The translations under genes and the position numbers were made by a program. The notes below the pieces were generated by a model that was given only the letters and a program-made list of their open reading frames with translations, did no database searches and was not told the origin of the DNA. This document shows, piece after piece, positions 1-10,789 of a DNA stretch of 64,000 nucleotides (position 1 is the first letter of the stretch; the number at the start of each line of letters is the position of its first letter). Source of the DNA: Datisca glomerata (lineage: Eukaryota; Streptophyta; Magnoliopsida; Cucurbitales; Datiscaceae); contig QANY01005492.1 in the NCBI GenBank assembly GCA_003255025.1, positions 1 through 64,000 of the forward strand. Direction: 5' to 3'.

Positions 1-183
1 ATCTATGATCTTAATCCTCTCGTACTAATACAAGATCATAATCTCATTAATGAATATGAATTCAAATATTTATATAAATTATTCAACAATAATTTAAAAG
101 AACAATTATTAGAAAAATGTAATTCTTATTAAATTTCATATCAAAATGTCAATACACATGCTTTGAGGGCATAACCCATAATA
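1..183 (-). mobile_element. Ty1/copia LTR fragment, inverted orientation
   Basis: This stretch is close to the reverse complement of 9113-9300, the start of the 3' LTR of the copia element A on the plus strand. The shared part includes the LTR edge (TTTGAGGGCATAACCC here against TTTGAGAGCATAACTCCC in the reverse complement of the other copy). The LTR start faces right at about 180 and the rest lies outside the window to the left. No polypurine tract follows on the right side, so this is probably a solo LTR or the 5' LTR of a minus-strand element that lies mainly outside the window. Confidence 0.75.
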
Positions 184-1268
184 TACAGATAGTCCTATAT
201 GTGCACGCCTCCTTAGGAAACTTGATTATATTTTTGTGTATGTGTGCGCCTTCTTATGTAGTATCATGCAGGCTCCTACGTGTATGCACTTTCACAAATC
301 GAATCGCCTATGGACGACACTCCATCATGTGCACCTACCGCCGAGCCATTTCTTGATGAACTTTGCATTGGTTAGTTATCTCAATATCAGAAAGTGGTGG
401 TACGTTTGTTCATGATTTTAATGAATTATCTCTAGAAATGATTATGATCACATTATTGAGTTGTATTTATCATATACAAGAATAATGCAGGTAGAAAGCG
501 TTGCTTGGCTCTCCCATGTATCATGATACTTTGTTATTTGGCCGCACAGTATGAACATGCATATGATACATAGATTACCGTGTATATTCTCTTGTGCTAA
601 CATTGAATTGAAGCTATGCTTCGCTAGTGTATATGTCTTTTCAGCTAGTCATTCTTTCGTTCCTAGCCAACTACTTATTTCCACTCTTATTGGAGGCTAA
701 ATTAAAGTAATTGGTACACTATCACATCTAGCTAGGGACTACGACAGCAAAGACGACCATCAAAGTTGAACATATGACTCATCAATTAAGACCACAACGC
801 ATATATGGACTACGTATAAGTTCAAATACTACACAATTGAACTTGTATCGGGGGGTTGATGTAGATAGTGGACCACATCATCAAGGATGATGTGTCTGAG
901 TATACATGTGGAACTCAAGGACATGATTGGATAGCGCCAACATGGCATGATAAGGATGAAGTAGGTGACGAGCCCATTTTGAAATTGTATGTTAAGTGTT
1001 AAGTCTCGCCTTCTAGCTAAGTGACAAATGCTCGAAGGCTCTTCCTTGCCTGGGGAACAATCTGGAGGTTGTGGTCTAGTAAGATTAGGGCAATGTTACG
1101 CTATACCAAGAGAGAAAGAACTAGTCGAAGGGTATGACCTCCTTAGGCACCTTGGATGTGCCCCCTTCTGATAGAGAAGGGTAAAAAGAGATGCAATACA
1201 TGACCTGTCTATCTAGGGGTGCGTATGTCCGTTTGCCATCAGAAATGCCTGACGACAAGTTGAGCAAT

Positions 1269-1436
1269 GCACCCGTCACCGGGGGGTCACCCTGGAGACG
1301 CATAGAGGCTGCTTGACCCGTCATGGGGGGTGCCCACGACGAGTAGAAGGGTTTGACCCACCATCGGGGGTGCCCATGGAGGGTAGATGGGTCTTGACCT
1401 ACCATGTGGGAGGTGCTCCATGGCGGGTGGCCCATT
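1269..1436. repeat. Minisatellite, about 40-46 bases per unit
   Basis: Four imperfect head-to-tail units start at about 1269, 1315, 1355 and 1396. Each carries a GACCC(R)(Y)CATSGGGGG-like core followed by GTGCCC. Units are 46, 40, 41 and about 40 bases long. The repeat gives Pro/Trp/Gly-rich open frames on both strands that should not be read as genes. Confidence 0.75.
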
Positions 1437-1713
1437 TCGCGTTGTCTGTATGTGGCAGCATCCATCGCTGGAGAGGCCCATCAATAGGTGGTGTCCTGCG
1501 GGGTCCTCTGTACAGTATAAATCTCATCTGTGAGTTTGTTATCTAGCTACTCAATGTCATAAAGGAACGACTAGTTGTGAGCATGAAAAGTGAATGTCAT
1601 GACGTTTTAAGAGTGTGAGCACGTTTAAGAGTGGTCACGTATTCGGGCGTGATTATCACGTGATTGTAATGACAATAGTAGGGGCATGCTTGTGGTCCCC
1701 ACCTAACTACGTC

Positions 1714-1720
1714 TATATAA
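1714..1720 (+). promoter_or_regulatory. Possible TATA box of an old LTR
   Basis: TATATAA lies in a run reading CTATATAAAGGAACC, a context common in LTR promoters. No downstream gene is visible, so this is only a weak prediction. Confidence 0.25.
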
Positions 1721-2253
1721 AGGAACCTTGGTATCATTATTGGGGGAACCAATTCTCATCATTCTCGATGCCAAACGGTGAGAATATTCTCTCCTCGAAG
1801 TTCTTACCAACCTTAAAGTAAAGGCATCTGTCACATTCCGGCGGCTGCCTAAGGTTGCTTGTCCTTCACCCTCCGATCACCACCTCCCACGTTCTCAGGC
1901 TTACTTATCATAGATTAGGTCACTCAAATCACACTTCACCATAAACCCCCTAAACACACATATTAGTAATAAAAAAACACTTGAGTATTTATAATGAACA
2001 TCCCATGAGTTTTCATTACATCACATTGAACCAAAAATCACCTATTTGCCTACTGATGGCCTATTATTTCATTAAAAAGTCTTTTTCTTAAACCACTCAG
2101 AAAAAGTCTTTGAGAGAACATATCTTGTAGAAACAACATTTTTACTCATGAAACGTTCATCAGTTCCTCTAAATGGCCAAGGTAATTTTCTTAATCAGTA
2201 TAATGGCAACATCTACTTTATCAAAGAAATATAATGATCCATATGGGATCATC

Positions 2254-3526
2254 AACGGGTGAAAATTTTGGTACCGAACGGGCCGAGCCGCACCGAACTG
2301 AATAAAAAATGGCTGGTTCGGTCAGCTAGTTAATATACCTAGGTTTGGTTCAGTTCGGTTTGAAATTTCTACCGAACCATACTTTCAGTTTGCTTAAATT
2401 TCTACCGATCCATACTTTCAGTTTGTAAAATGATGTTGTTTTATATCCTAGTGTTGTTTATCTCATATGCTCTTCAATATGGCATCGTTTTGAGCCTTTA
2501 ACCCCATATATAAGCTGATTTTTCAGGGTTTTGCTCATTTTCCATTTACACGGCTTCGTGATTTTCTCACTTCACCTTCGCGATTTTCTCTCTTCCTCAA
2601 TAATGCTTCATCTATGAATTTTTAGGGTTTTTTCATTTTCATCCAAGACTATGAGTCAATGAGTCTTCTTCTTCACTATATCTGAATCTCAGATCCTTGA
2701 TTTCTCTCAAGTCTGAGACTCGCGATTCTCTCTTCCTCATCTTTGAATTTTTAAGGTTTTTTGTTTGAGACTCTTAGTCTCCTTCTTCGCGATTTCTCTC
2801 ATAAGCTCTCCAGGTAATCCTTCATGAATTTCAACCTTCTCTCATCTCTGTGTTCTCTAATTTATGTTTGATTTAAGTTTAGATCTGTAGTGTTTGACTA
2901 TAGATCTATTGCTTTCAGATCTGTGTTTGAACTATTGCACATGTTTTCTTTGTTCTGTATACTGGTCTTTTGTTTGAAGCTTTGATTTTTTTATTCTAAA
3001 TTTTTTTTATATATACTGATCAATCATAGATTCGTAATATGTATAATGATTTATGTTTGTTATGTTACAGAACTTCTGTATTATGAATTTTTGTTCTGAA
3101 TTTTGTATTTTATGAATTTTTTATTCTGTATACTGCTCAATCATATATTCGTAATATGTATTATGGACTGTATTATGATTATGTTTGCTCTGTTACAAAA
3201 CTTCTGTATTATGAATTTTTGTTCTGAATTTTCTGTTTTAGATCTATATCTCTCTTTTGTCCTACTAATAGTAAATTTTTTGTGTTTTACTAGATGTCAA
3301 ATGCTGATGCGGAAGTTATTGAAAATGCTGGAGTTAAAGACTCAAAACCTCCAAAACATAATTCAAGTAAGGGAATATCTAATCGAGAGCCTTCTGATGT
3401 TTGGAATGATTTTTTGAACTGGTGATTTTGATGAGGAGAAAGCTATTTGTAACCATTGCAAGCGTGTGCTATCATGTATTAGTGCTAATGGTACTTATAG
3501 TTTATGGAAATTTATTGTTCACGTCG
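2254..3526 (+). mobile_element. 5' part of an hAT DNA transposon, truncated
   Basis: The left edge (ACGGGTGAAAATTTTGG, then GTACCGAAC) matches the ends of two short elements elsewhere in this window (28043 and 35028), which begin TAGGGGTGAACATTTTC or TAGGGGGTGAACAAG. Subterminal CGGTTCGG-type motifs follow, then a pyrimidine-rich leader (about 2540-2830), a long intron-like stretch, and a splice acceptor (TTTTACTAG) directly before an ATG at 3294. The coding part is a BED-type zinc finger, the N-terminal module of many plant hAT transposases. Homology stops at about 3526, where unrelated sequence begins, so the catalytic part and right end are missing. Confidence 0.6.
3294..3526 (+). pseudogene. 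hAT transposase N-terminus with BED zinc finger, frameshifted
   Basis: Translation starts at ATG 3294, right after a good acceptor. About 41 residues are open in the first frame and end in SDVWNDFLNW and a stop. From about 3421 the reading continues one frame over with DFDEEKAICNHCKR and then a Ser/Trp stretch ending in IVH, which is the C-x2-C...H pattern of a BED finger. The frame change falls at a run of T bases near 3411-3416. In hAT elements this domain binds DNA. The copy is broken and truncated and cannot make a transposase. Assignment to hAT is by motif and by the transposon-like left edge, not by the catalytic domain, which is absent. Confidence 0.65.
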
Positions 3527-5130
3527 GAAAATATTGTTCCGGCGGCGGTTGGCGGTGGCTGCTGGCAGTGGGACTGGCGACAGTAGTGGTGGTCGACGAT
3601 GATGGGGCGACGATAAGAGAGTCACGTCGTTGGTGACAACTGTTGTCACTTTTAGGGAAATTTCGTACAAACATTGATAACAACCAACTCTATCACCATA
3701 TGGTTTGATGATAACCCTCAATCTATCAATTATCTTTTTAAATTTTGAAATTAATGTAATTTTAAAATTAATTTTTAATTTTATGAAAATTAGAAATTAA
3801 TAGGTTGATTGGGTTTGACCTAAGTTTGACCAAATCAAATAAAATATTTATTTGATTAAGTCAAAATCAACTATGTTAAAAAGATGATTATATAAATTAA
3901 TTTTAATTAAGAAAAAATATTTTTTTAATTAAATAAAATTTTGTTCAAAGCTTGGAGATTATGAAGAAGGACATGAGGAGGAGAAGACAATATTAAAGAA
4001 ATATGTATTCTTGAAGTCCGCTTTGTAATTTTATTTTTTTATTTCAAGGGTTGTGATTTAGAAATACTCAATAGTCACTTGATCCATTATTATTTTATTT
4101 AATTGTTAAATAATTATTTTAATTATTATATTTGATAATATGTTCATGCATTAGTTGATCACATGCCATACATGAAAATGTCACACAGTTTTATTTAATC
4201 ATGCATCTCATATGTAGAAATATGATTTATTAGGATTGTCCTAATATGTTTTATAAGTATTATTTTATAAAATCAACTGTATGTAAACTGATGGGTTTTA
4301 ATTAGTTAAAACTTGGTAATCACACCACACTAAGGGCTATAGTAACATTTAGGATAACCGACTTAAATAAATAAGTTTTATTAAAGATTGATGAATATAC
4401 TTAATTAGTTCATCTAAGCTCACCTAATTATAACTTAAGTGCTTTAGAAGGTTAAATGAACTTAGACCAATGAGATTGACATAACTGATTATTAAATATT
4501 CATAGGATTATTATTCTAACTATTAATTATTAGTTAAAATAGAAATACATAATCCTAAAATAGTGAGTGAGAGAAGGTTGAAATGTCAATGTAACCTGCG
4601 GTCTCCATTATTAGTACAACACCGTGAGGGCCTCGAGATGGCTTTGTTTTTATCCTCCTAAAGAAGGTTTCGAGTTGTAGCAATACTAGCATTTGTACCA
4701 ATACCAACGTTGGACTTCTTAAGAAGATAGAAGGAAGTGATGTAATTTAGTTTTGACCGACCCTAAGGCAACATATTTTAAATCAAGTCATGGAATCCTA
4801 AATAACGGGTTACACTCACAAAGTCACAATTAAGCTTTCATGTAGATAGTTGTGACTTGACCAAACAACCAATACCTTATTGTTAAAAAAAAATATGAGA
4901 GAATTCAAGTTTTAATTAATAGGGATGACAATGTCTCATAGAGAGTCTGAATTTAATATGACTGACCCTAAGGCAGCACATTAATCATTGAGTTATTTTA
5001 TTGTGATTAGTAAATATTAAATTTTATGTGTTTATTATGTTGCATTCATAAATCACATTTACTTTTCAATTTCTAGATATTTATCAATTATATTGAATCT
5101 TATATGTTTTAAATTTCATATATCATTATT
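3527..5130 (+). other. Non-coding region upstream of copia gag
   Basis: No gene is visible. A GC-rich stretch (3527-3620, GGCGGTGGC/GTGGTGG-like) resembles in style the leader of copia element B (62940-63000, minus strand). The rest is AT-rich. It probably contains the leader, and possibly an old divergent 5' LTR, of copia element A, but it does not match that element's 3' LTR by eye. No primer-binding site (TGGTATCAGAGC type) was seen. Confidence 0.4.
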
Positions 5131-5788
5131 ATGTCTACCATGGGCAACATTGTTACTGCTTTACTTATGTTGGAGAAATTGAATTGTGATAATTTCATAT
5201 GTAGAAAATAAAATATGAACTTAATGTTAATTTGTGAGAACCATAAGTTCGTTCTTACTGAGCAATGTGTTGAGGAGCCCACTGCTAATGCCCCTAAGAA
5301 TGTTAGGGACAATTATGATACTTGGATCATATCAAACAACAATTTGAAGTGCTACATGCTTGTGAGCATGAATAATGTTCTAAGAATCAAGCATGAAAGC
5401 ATGGAGACTACCTATGAGATTATCAAATCTCTATAGGCGATGTTTGAGCAGTAGTCTGATCAAAGTCGTATTGCGGTCACTAGGAACTATATGATGACTA
5501 AGATGAGAAAGTGTACTTCTGTGCGAGAACATGTTTTGAACATGATCAACATAATGTACGAGACATAAGTACATGTGGTGGCCATTGATGAGTGGACATA
5601 AGCATTATACTTGAGTCGCTCATACCATCTTTTTCTGCATTCACGATCAACTATGTTATGAACAAGTTGCAATTCAACATGTCTCATTTGTTGAATGAAC
5701 TGCAGACTTTTGAGTCACTCAACTTGAAAATGACCAAAGAGGGCGAGGTAAATGTTGTCGAGCAAAGTCCTTATTCCACTGTTAAAAG
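5131..5788 (+). pseudogene. Ty1/copia element A: gag remnant
   Basis: The gag starts with MSTMGNIVTALLMLEKLNC and runs on past a stop and frame change into ENHKFVLTEQC...DTWIISNNNLKCYML, the pattern of copia gag proteins (UBN2-type). Further on, MNKLQFNMSHLLNELQ and ESLNLKMTK match the gag region ahead of the Lys-rich and zinc-knuckle part. Several stops are present (for example at about 5434 and 5566). The frame is then interrupted at 5788 by an hAT-like insertion and resumes at 6937 with a Lys-rich segment (SNKRKKINGNGKTKNK) and a degraded zinc knuckle. Confidence 0.8.
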
Positions 5789-5964
5789 CAAGGTCGTCAG
5801 GATCGCGATCCTACTATCTTACGAGGGGTTGGCGACCCAGATCGCACATATGAATAATTTTTACGCAGGATCACGATCCGGATTGTGGGATCGCGATCCG
5901 ACGCCGATGTTGGTGCTTAAGTAAAGTAGGTGATTTTTTTCTTTATTATTAGGAAAATGTATTG

Positions 5965-6031
5965 ATAGTGGGATTTGAACCCTTACCCTAAAGGTTCACA
6001 CATGATCATTTATCCACTCAACCAATTATAC
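5965..6031 (-). repeat. tRNA-derived (SINE-like) segment
   Basis: On the minus strand the sequence TTGGTTGAGTGGATAAATG resembles an A box and, about 35 bases on, GGTTCAAATCC is an almost perfect B box, spaced as in tRNA genes. No complete cloverleaf could be folded by eye, so this is not called a tRNA gene. It may be the head of a SINE or a short tRNA-derived module captured by the hAT-like element. A second degenerate copy of the flanking sequence lies near 6375-6400. Confidence 0.4.
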
Positions 6032-6660
6032 TTATGTAACAAAAAAGAATATTTTTAATCTTAATTAAACATTTGAATACTTTTATGATATTTTAATTTA
6101 TTCTTTTTATGATTTACACATCTTAAAGTTATCAAATTTATACATACACTTCTTAAAATCATCAAAATTAGAACAAATTTCACCGCCACTATTTTATTAT
6201 ATTTAGACATTAATTTTACTATTGTTACAAACTTATTAAATTTTAACTTATAAACAAACAATCTCAAATATAATGTATTATAAATTTAGATTAATGATCT
6301 TAACATATTTAATCAATAATTATCTTGACATAATTATTTATTTATCTTTTATAATAATGACTATTTAACTACTGAACCAACTATGCTTATGTATGTAACA
6401 AAAATGAACAATTCTTATATTTAATTAAACATTTGACCATTTATATGATATTTTAAATTATTTATTTTATGACTTACACTATCAAAATTAGAATGAAGTT
6501 CACTACCACTATTTTTTATATTTAGACATTAGTTGTTGCAAAATTATTAAAATTTAACTTATAAATCAAACACTCTCAAGTCTAATATATTATAATGATA
6601 ATCTTAATATATTTAATCAATAATTATCTTTACATATTTATTTATTTATCTTTTATAGTT
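6025..6660. repeat. Direct duplication of about 300-350 bases inside the hAT-like element
   Basis: The stretch starting CAATTATACTTATGTAAC (about 6025) is repeated, with small changes, from CAACTATGCTTATGTATG (about 6383). Both copies run through TAATTAAACATTTGA, TTAGACATTA, and end with ATTTATTTATCTTTTATA (about 6350 and 6655). The right copy carries small deletions. This explains part of the length of the element. Confidence 0.75.
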
Positions 6661-6936
6661 TGAAACCTCTTATATAGGGGATCACACATCTATTTTCATG
6701 AAAACTCTACTTAATATTATGTTATTTTAGATGACTTGAGGTTAGTTTTATTTAATAGGTAGATAATGCGTTATATAATCATTTTCTTCAGTATATTGAA
6801 GTATTATTAGCATAGACCTATTTTTTACTAATAAATTATTAAAAATTGGTAGGATCTTACGATCATCTGATCCTCGATCCTATACTCTTCCACCGATCCT
6901 AGTTAGGATCGTGATCCTGACAACCTTAGTTAAAAG

Positions 6937-9112
6937 TAACAAGAGAAAGAAGATCAATGGAAATGGCAAAACTAAGAACAAGAAAGGGAAGAAATCCAAG
7001 ACATCACCAAAAGCCAAGAAGAACAAGAACGATATCAATCCCAAGGGAAAATTTTTCCATTGTTGGGTTGAAGGTCATTAGAAGAGAAACTGTAACAAGT
7101 ATCTCTCCGAGCTGAAAAAGAAAGGTAAATATGATTTACTTGTTATTGAAGCTTGCTTAGTGAAATATGATTTGTCATCCTAGATACTTGATTCAGGAGC
7201 CACTAACCATGTATGTTCTTCTTTACAGATGCTTGATTTGTTAAGGGAGTTGACTGATGGCGAGGTCGTTTTGAGAGTTGGTAATGGTGTGCTCGTGTCA
7301 GCTAAAGCATTAGGGACAACCCATTTACTTTTTGGATATAATCATTTAGTTTTGAACGATGTTTATTATAAACTTGGATTTTCGAAAAATTGGATTTCTC
7401 TTTCATTTTTGCAAGAATAATTAATCAAAATTTCTTTTATTAATAAAGAGTTTATTACTTTTAAGAATAGATTTGATATTTGTCATGCAAAATTTATAAA
7501 CGCACGGTATATGCTTAAGCCGACTAAACACGTGTTAGATAATTCTGAATTATTTAAAGTAGCAAAACCTAAAAGTAACAAACGACAAATAGTTTCTCAC
7601 GATGATGATAACATATATCTTTGGCATCTTAGGTTGGGACATATTAATCTAGATAGGTTAAACATGTTAACAAAGCATGATGCTTTGAGAGAAGTAAAAG
7701 TTGAAACTCTTCCTGTTTGAGAATCTTGTCTAGAGTATAAAATGACCAAGAGACCTTTCATAAAAAAGGGCAAATAGCTAAGGAACCATTTGAGCTAGTA
7801 CATCGTGATGTCTGTGGACCGATCAATGTACAAGCTAGACGTGAGTATGAGTATTTTATCACTTTATTGACAAGATATGGTTATACTTACATAATCCAAA
7901 AAAAGTCTGAAACTTTCAGAAAGTTTAAAGACTTCAAAGCTGAAGCTAAAAAGTAATTAGGTAAATCGTTGAAAACCCTTCGATATGATCATGATAGTGA
8001 ATACTTGGATTTAGAATTCAAGGATCATTTGCTGGAGTGTGGAATCTTATCCCAACTCACAGCACCTGGAACACCACAATAAAATGGTGTGCAGAGAGGA
8101 GAAACCGAACCTTATTGGATATGATTAGGTCGATATTAAGCTACTCATCAAAATTTTACTGAAAGATAAGATAGTGGTTTTCTTAGTTCTTTATGTTGAT
8201 GATATTCTACTCATTGGGAATGATGTAGAAACTCTGTCAAAAGTAAAGAAGTGGTTAGCTGAGAAATCTTTCTCAGGCATTTTATATTGATAAGGTGCTG
8301 GAGAGATTCTCTATGAAAAATTCCAAGAAATGTCAACTACCGACTAGACATGGAATTATCCTCTCTAAGGAACAATTTCCAAAGACACCTCAGGAGTAAG
8401 AGGAAATGAGAGAGATTCCCTATGCTTCAGCAGTTGGAAGTCTCATGTATGTCATGTTGTGTATAAGACCAGACATATGCTATGCAATAAGAATTGTCAT
8501 TCGTTATCAACCGAATCTAGGTTTGGAACAATGGATTGTAGTAAAGCACATTCTCAAGTATCTTAGGAGAACGAGAAACTATATGCTTGTTTATTCAGGT
8601 GGATACCTGAACCCTAATGGATATACTGATTCTGATTTTCAATCAGACAGAGACAATCGAAACTCGACATCTGGATTAATATTCACCCTATGTTGAGGAG
8701 ATGTAGTCTAGAGAAGATTCCACTAAGGAAGCTGAATATATAGCGGCAGATTCCACTATGGAAGCCGAATATATAGCGGCTTGTGCGGTATGGCTCAGAA
8801 AGTTCTATACTGATCTGGAAGTAGTTCTAGACATAAACAAGCCACTAATCATATACTGTGACAACAATGGGGCGGGGCGGTAGCAAATTCCAAGGAACCG
8901 AGGAGTCACAAGAGGGTTAAGCACATAGAGATGAAATATCATCTTGTGAGAGAGATCATGCATCGAAGGGATGTGACCGTTATGAAGATAGCATCGAAAC
9001 AGAACTTGGCTGATCATTTTACAAAGACCCTTTCTGTGAAGTCATTTGAGGGCCACATGCGTAACATGGGATTGAGAGAAATGCCATTTTTTCTTTCAGA
9101 AAAGTGGAAGAT
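6937..9112 (+). pseudogene. Ty1/copia element A: pol remnant (protease, integrase, RT, RNase H)
   Basis: Order of recognisable pieces: Lys-rich end of gag (about 6937-7130); protease ILDSGATNHVCSS (about 7185-7225); GAG-pre-integrase box HLRLGHINLDRL (about 7625); integrase core LVHRDVCGP...YEYFITL (about 7795-7865) with HDSEYLDLEF and NGVQR further on; a deletion, then reverse transcriptase VLYVDDILLIGND (about 8190-8225); YASAVGSLMYVM...RPDICYAI (about 8420-8485); RNase H YTDSDFQSD (about 8620), then a duplicated 33-base patch; and ASKQNLADHFTKTLS (about 8990-9035) at the C-terminus. Many stops and frameshifts. Most of the integrase C-terminus and the first half of RT are deleted. The end is followed by a short purine tract (AAAAGTGGAAGAT) and then the LTR, which is the expected order. 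Confidence 0.9.
8716..8781 (+). repeat. 33-base tandem duplication in RNase H
   Basis: Two nearly identical 33-base units (8716-8748 and 8749-8781) each read DSTxEAEYIAA, the conserved RNase H segment that normally occurs once. This is a local duplication in the dead element and keeps the frame. Confidence 0.9.
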
Positions 9113-10758
9113 TGTTGGGAGTTATGCTCTCAAAACATGTGTATTGACATTTTTATATGAAATTTAATAAGAATTATTTTTTTCTTATAATTGTTCTTTT
9201 ACATTATTATTGAATAAATTATATAAATATCTGAAAATTTCATATTCATTAATGAGACTATGATCTTGTATTAGTACGAGAGAATTAAAATCATAGATAA
9301 TGAATAAAATTATCAGCAACATATTAAAGTATGAAATGTTTAATGAAATGTTGCTAATACAGTTAACTAAGTATTATGAATGCATGTGATCTAGATCCAG
9401 ATAATTGATGTAGATAGACATCTTGATGAATATACTTTATATAATGAGATTATATATGACTGGACCAATTTGAATTAATATATTTATCAACGTGCCATTT
9501 ATCATAAAAAATTAATACACATCAATTCGATGATCATATGTAGATCAGTCTGAATCCTGAGTAGTCATGAACTCTTATGCTTGTCTACTAGATCTTTTGA
9601 TTTACTCATTTAGGTTTGTTTGTAAAATAGGCTAGTGACATTTGTTTTAGAAATTCAATGATATAGATGGTTGGCAATATGATCTACAAGATGTGGGATC
9701 CTAGTTTTCCTTACAGATCGTACATTGGTTCCCTTAAGTGTTATTTTTTTAACTAAATGGTTATGGAGCTCAAATTTATAATAAGATTATAAATTAACCA
9801 TTCACTAGTGGTAATGGTACGTAAGGATTAAGAGATAATTAGAAGGGCAACACGATAATTTTGACCAGTTCTAATTTATGAACCAACAATTGGAGGACAG
9901 AACTACGTGAAATAATTATATCAGTTGACTACAAGAGAATACTCTTTAAATATAATTTGTAATCTCTAATAGTACAATTCCATATTTATAGTGAAGTAAT
10001 AATGAAATTAATAAATAAGATTATTTAATTAAAGAGTTTCATTAATAATCTAATTTATTAGAGCTTAGCATTATAGGTCCATAGTCCCCAAGTCATCTCT
10101 ATACTATGTAGTCTAGGGTGTGAATATTTCAGTACATGAGGAAAAGCCTTACTTGCAGAGGAATTCTTATTCTAGGGTAAATAATAATTCCGAGATAATT
10201 ATCGATTTTTTTATCAAGAAATGAGAGAAAATATCTAATTTAGGAAATTAGATAATTAAATTATTATTAGATAATAATATGGATAAACTAAATCTGTTAT
10301 TTATGAAATAACAAATAATTTAGTTGATAGGGATAATCAGATATGTTAATTTTGAATTAACAAATATCTAAATATCTAATTTGATTAAATTAAATATTTA
10401 ATACACAATAATTATCACGTGTCAATCTCTGATTGGGTATCAGAAATTGACATGGACTACTGTAGTGCCACATGACACTACATTAGTAGGTGTGTAACAC
10501 TGTAGTGCCATATAGCGCTGCAGTTGTGCACAATAGCAGTGTATCCTACTACTATTGATAATTTTATAATTAAATATTTTTTATTTATCCCAAAATATCT
10601 GATACGTCATTATCAAGAAAAATATATAGATATTATTTCGATGGTCTAAGATTAGAAAAGTAGTTGAATCAGTTAAATCAATGAGAAAAATAAAAAAACT
10701 AGTTCATCAATCAAGAGTTAAGAGAAGAACATAATTTTCAAGGAGTGATTTTTCTACA
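9113..10758 (+). mobile_element. 3' LTR of copia element A
   Basis: The LTR begins TGTTGGGAGTTATGCTC directly after the polypurine tract of the preceding pol remnant. A partial inverted copy of its first 180 bases is at 1-183. The 3' edge is not proven; a good candidate is TTTCTACA at 10751-10758, similar to the ATTTCCTACA end of the copia B LTR. There are no genes inside. Two short hairpin-forming sequences lie at 10461-10482 and 10499-10524. Confidence 0.65.
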
Positions 10759-10789
10759 CTTAAGACTTTCTTCATTCTCAGAAATCTTA

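Larger units (their letters stand above)
184..2253. other. Non-coding, probably retrotransposon-derived
   Basis: No convincing gene is seen in this stretch. Short open frames at 1121-1465, 1287-1484, 1313-1546 and 1615-1821 are by-products of a GC-rich minisatellite and do not resemble known proteins. The part from about 1000 to 1900 has a GC-richer composition than its surroundings and contains a TATA-like box, which would fit an old LTR, but no second LTR copy was found in the window. Confidence 0.4.
5789..6928. mobile_element. hAT-like non-autonomous DNA element, 1140 bases, with 8-base target duplication
   Basis: The insertion is flanked by a perfect 8-base direct repeat GTTAAAAG (5781-5788 and 6929-6936). 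Its ends are inverted: AAGGTCGTCAGGATCGCG on the left, and the reverse complement of the right end gives AAGGTTGTCAGGATCACG. Extra copies of a GGATCGCGATCC-type palindrome lie just inside both ends (5870-5905 and 6850-6915). An 8-base duplication is typical of hAT elements. There is no transposase inside. It sits inside the gag of copia element A, so it is younger than that element. The inside holds a tRNA-like segment and a roughly 350-base direct duplication. Confidence 0.85.

Noticed and set aside
1121..1546. Overlapping open frames on both strands (Pro/Trp/Gly-rich)
   Set aside because: They are produced by the 40-46-base minisatellite at 1269-1436 and have no known protein features.
5955..6040. 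A complete tRNA gene on the minus strand
   Set aside because: A and B boxes are present but no paired acceptor stem or anticodon arm could be drawn, so it is described only as tRNA-like.
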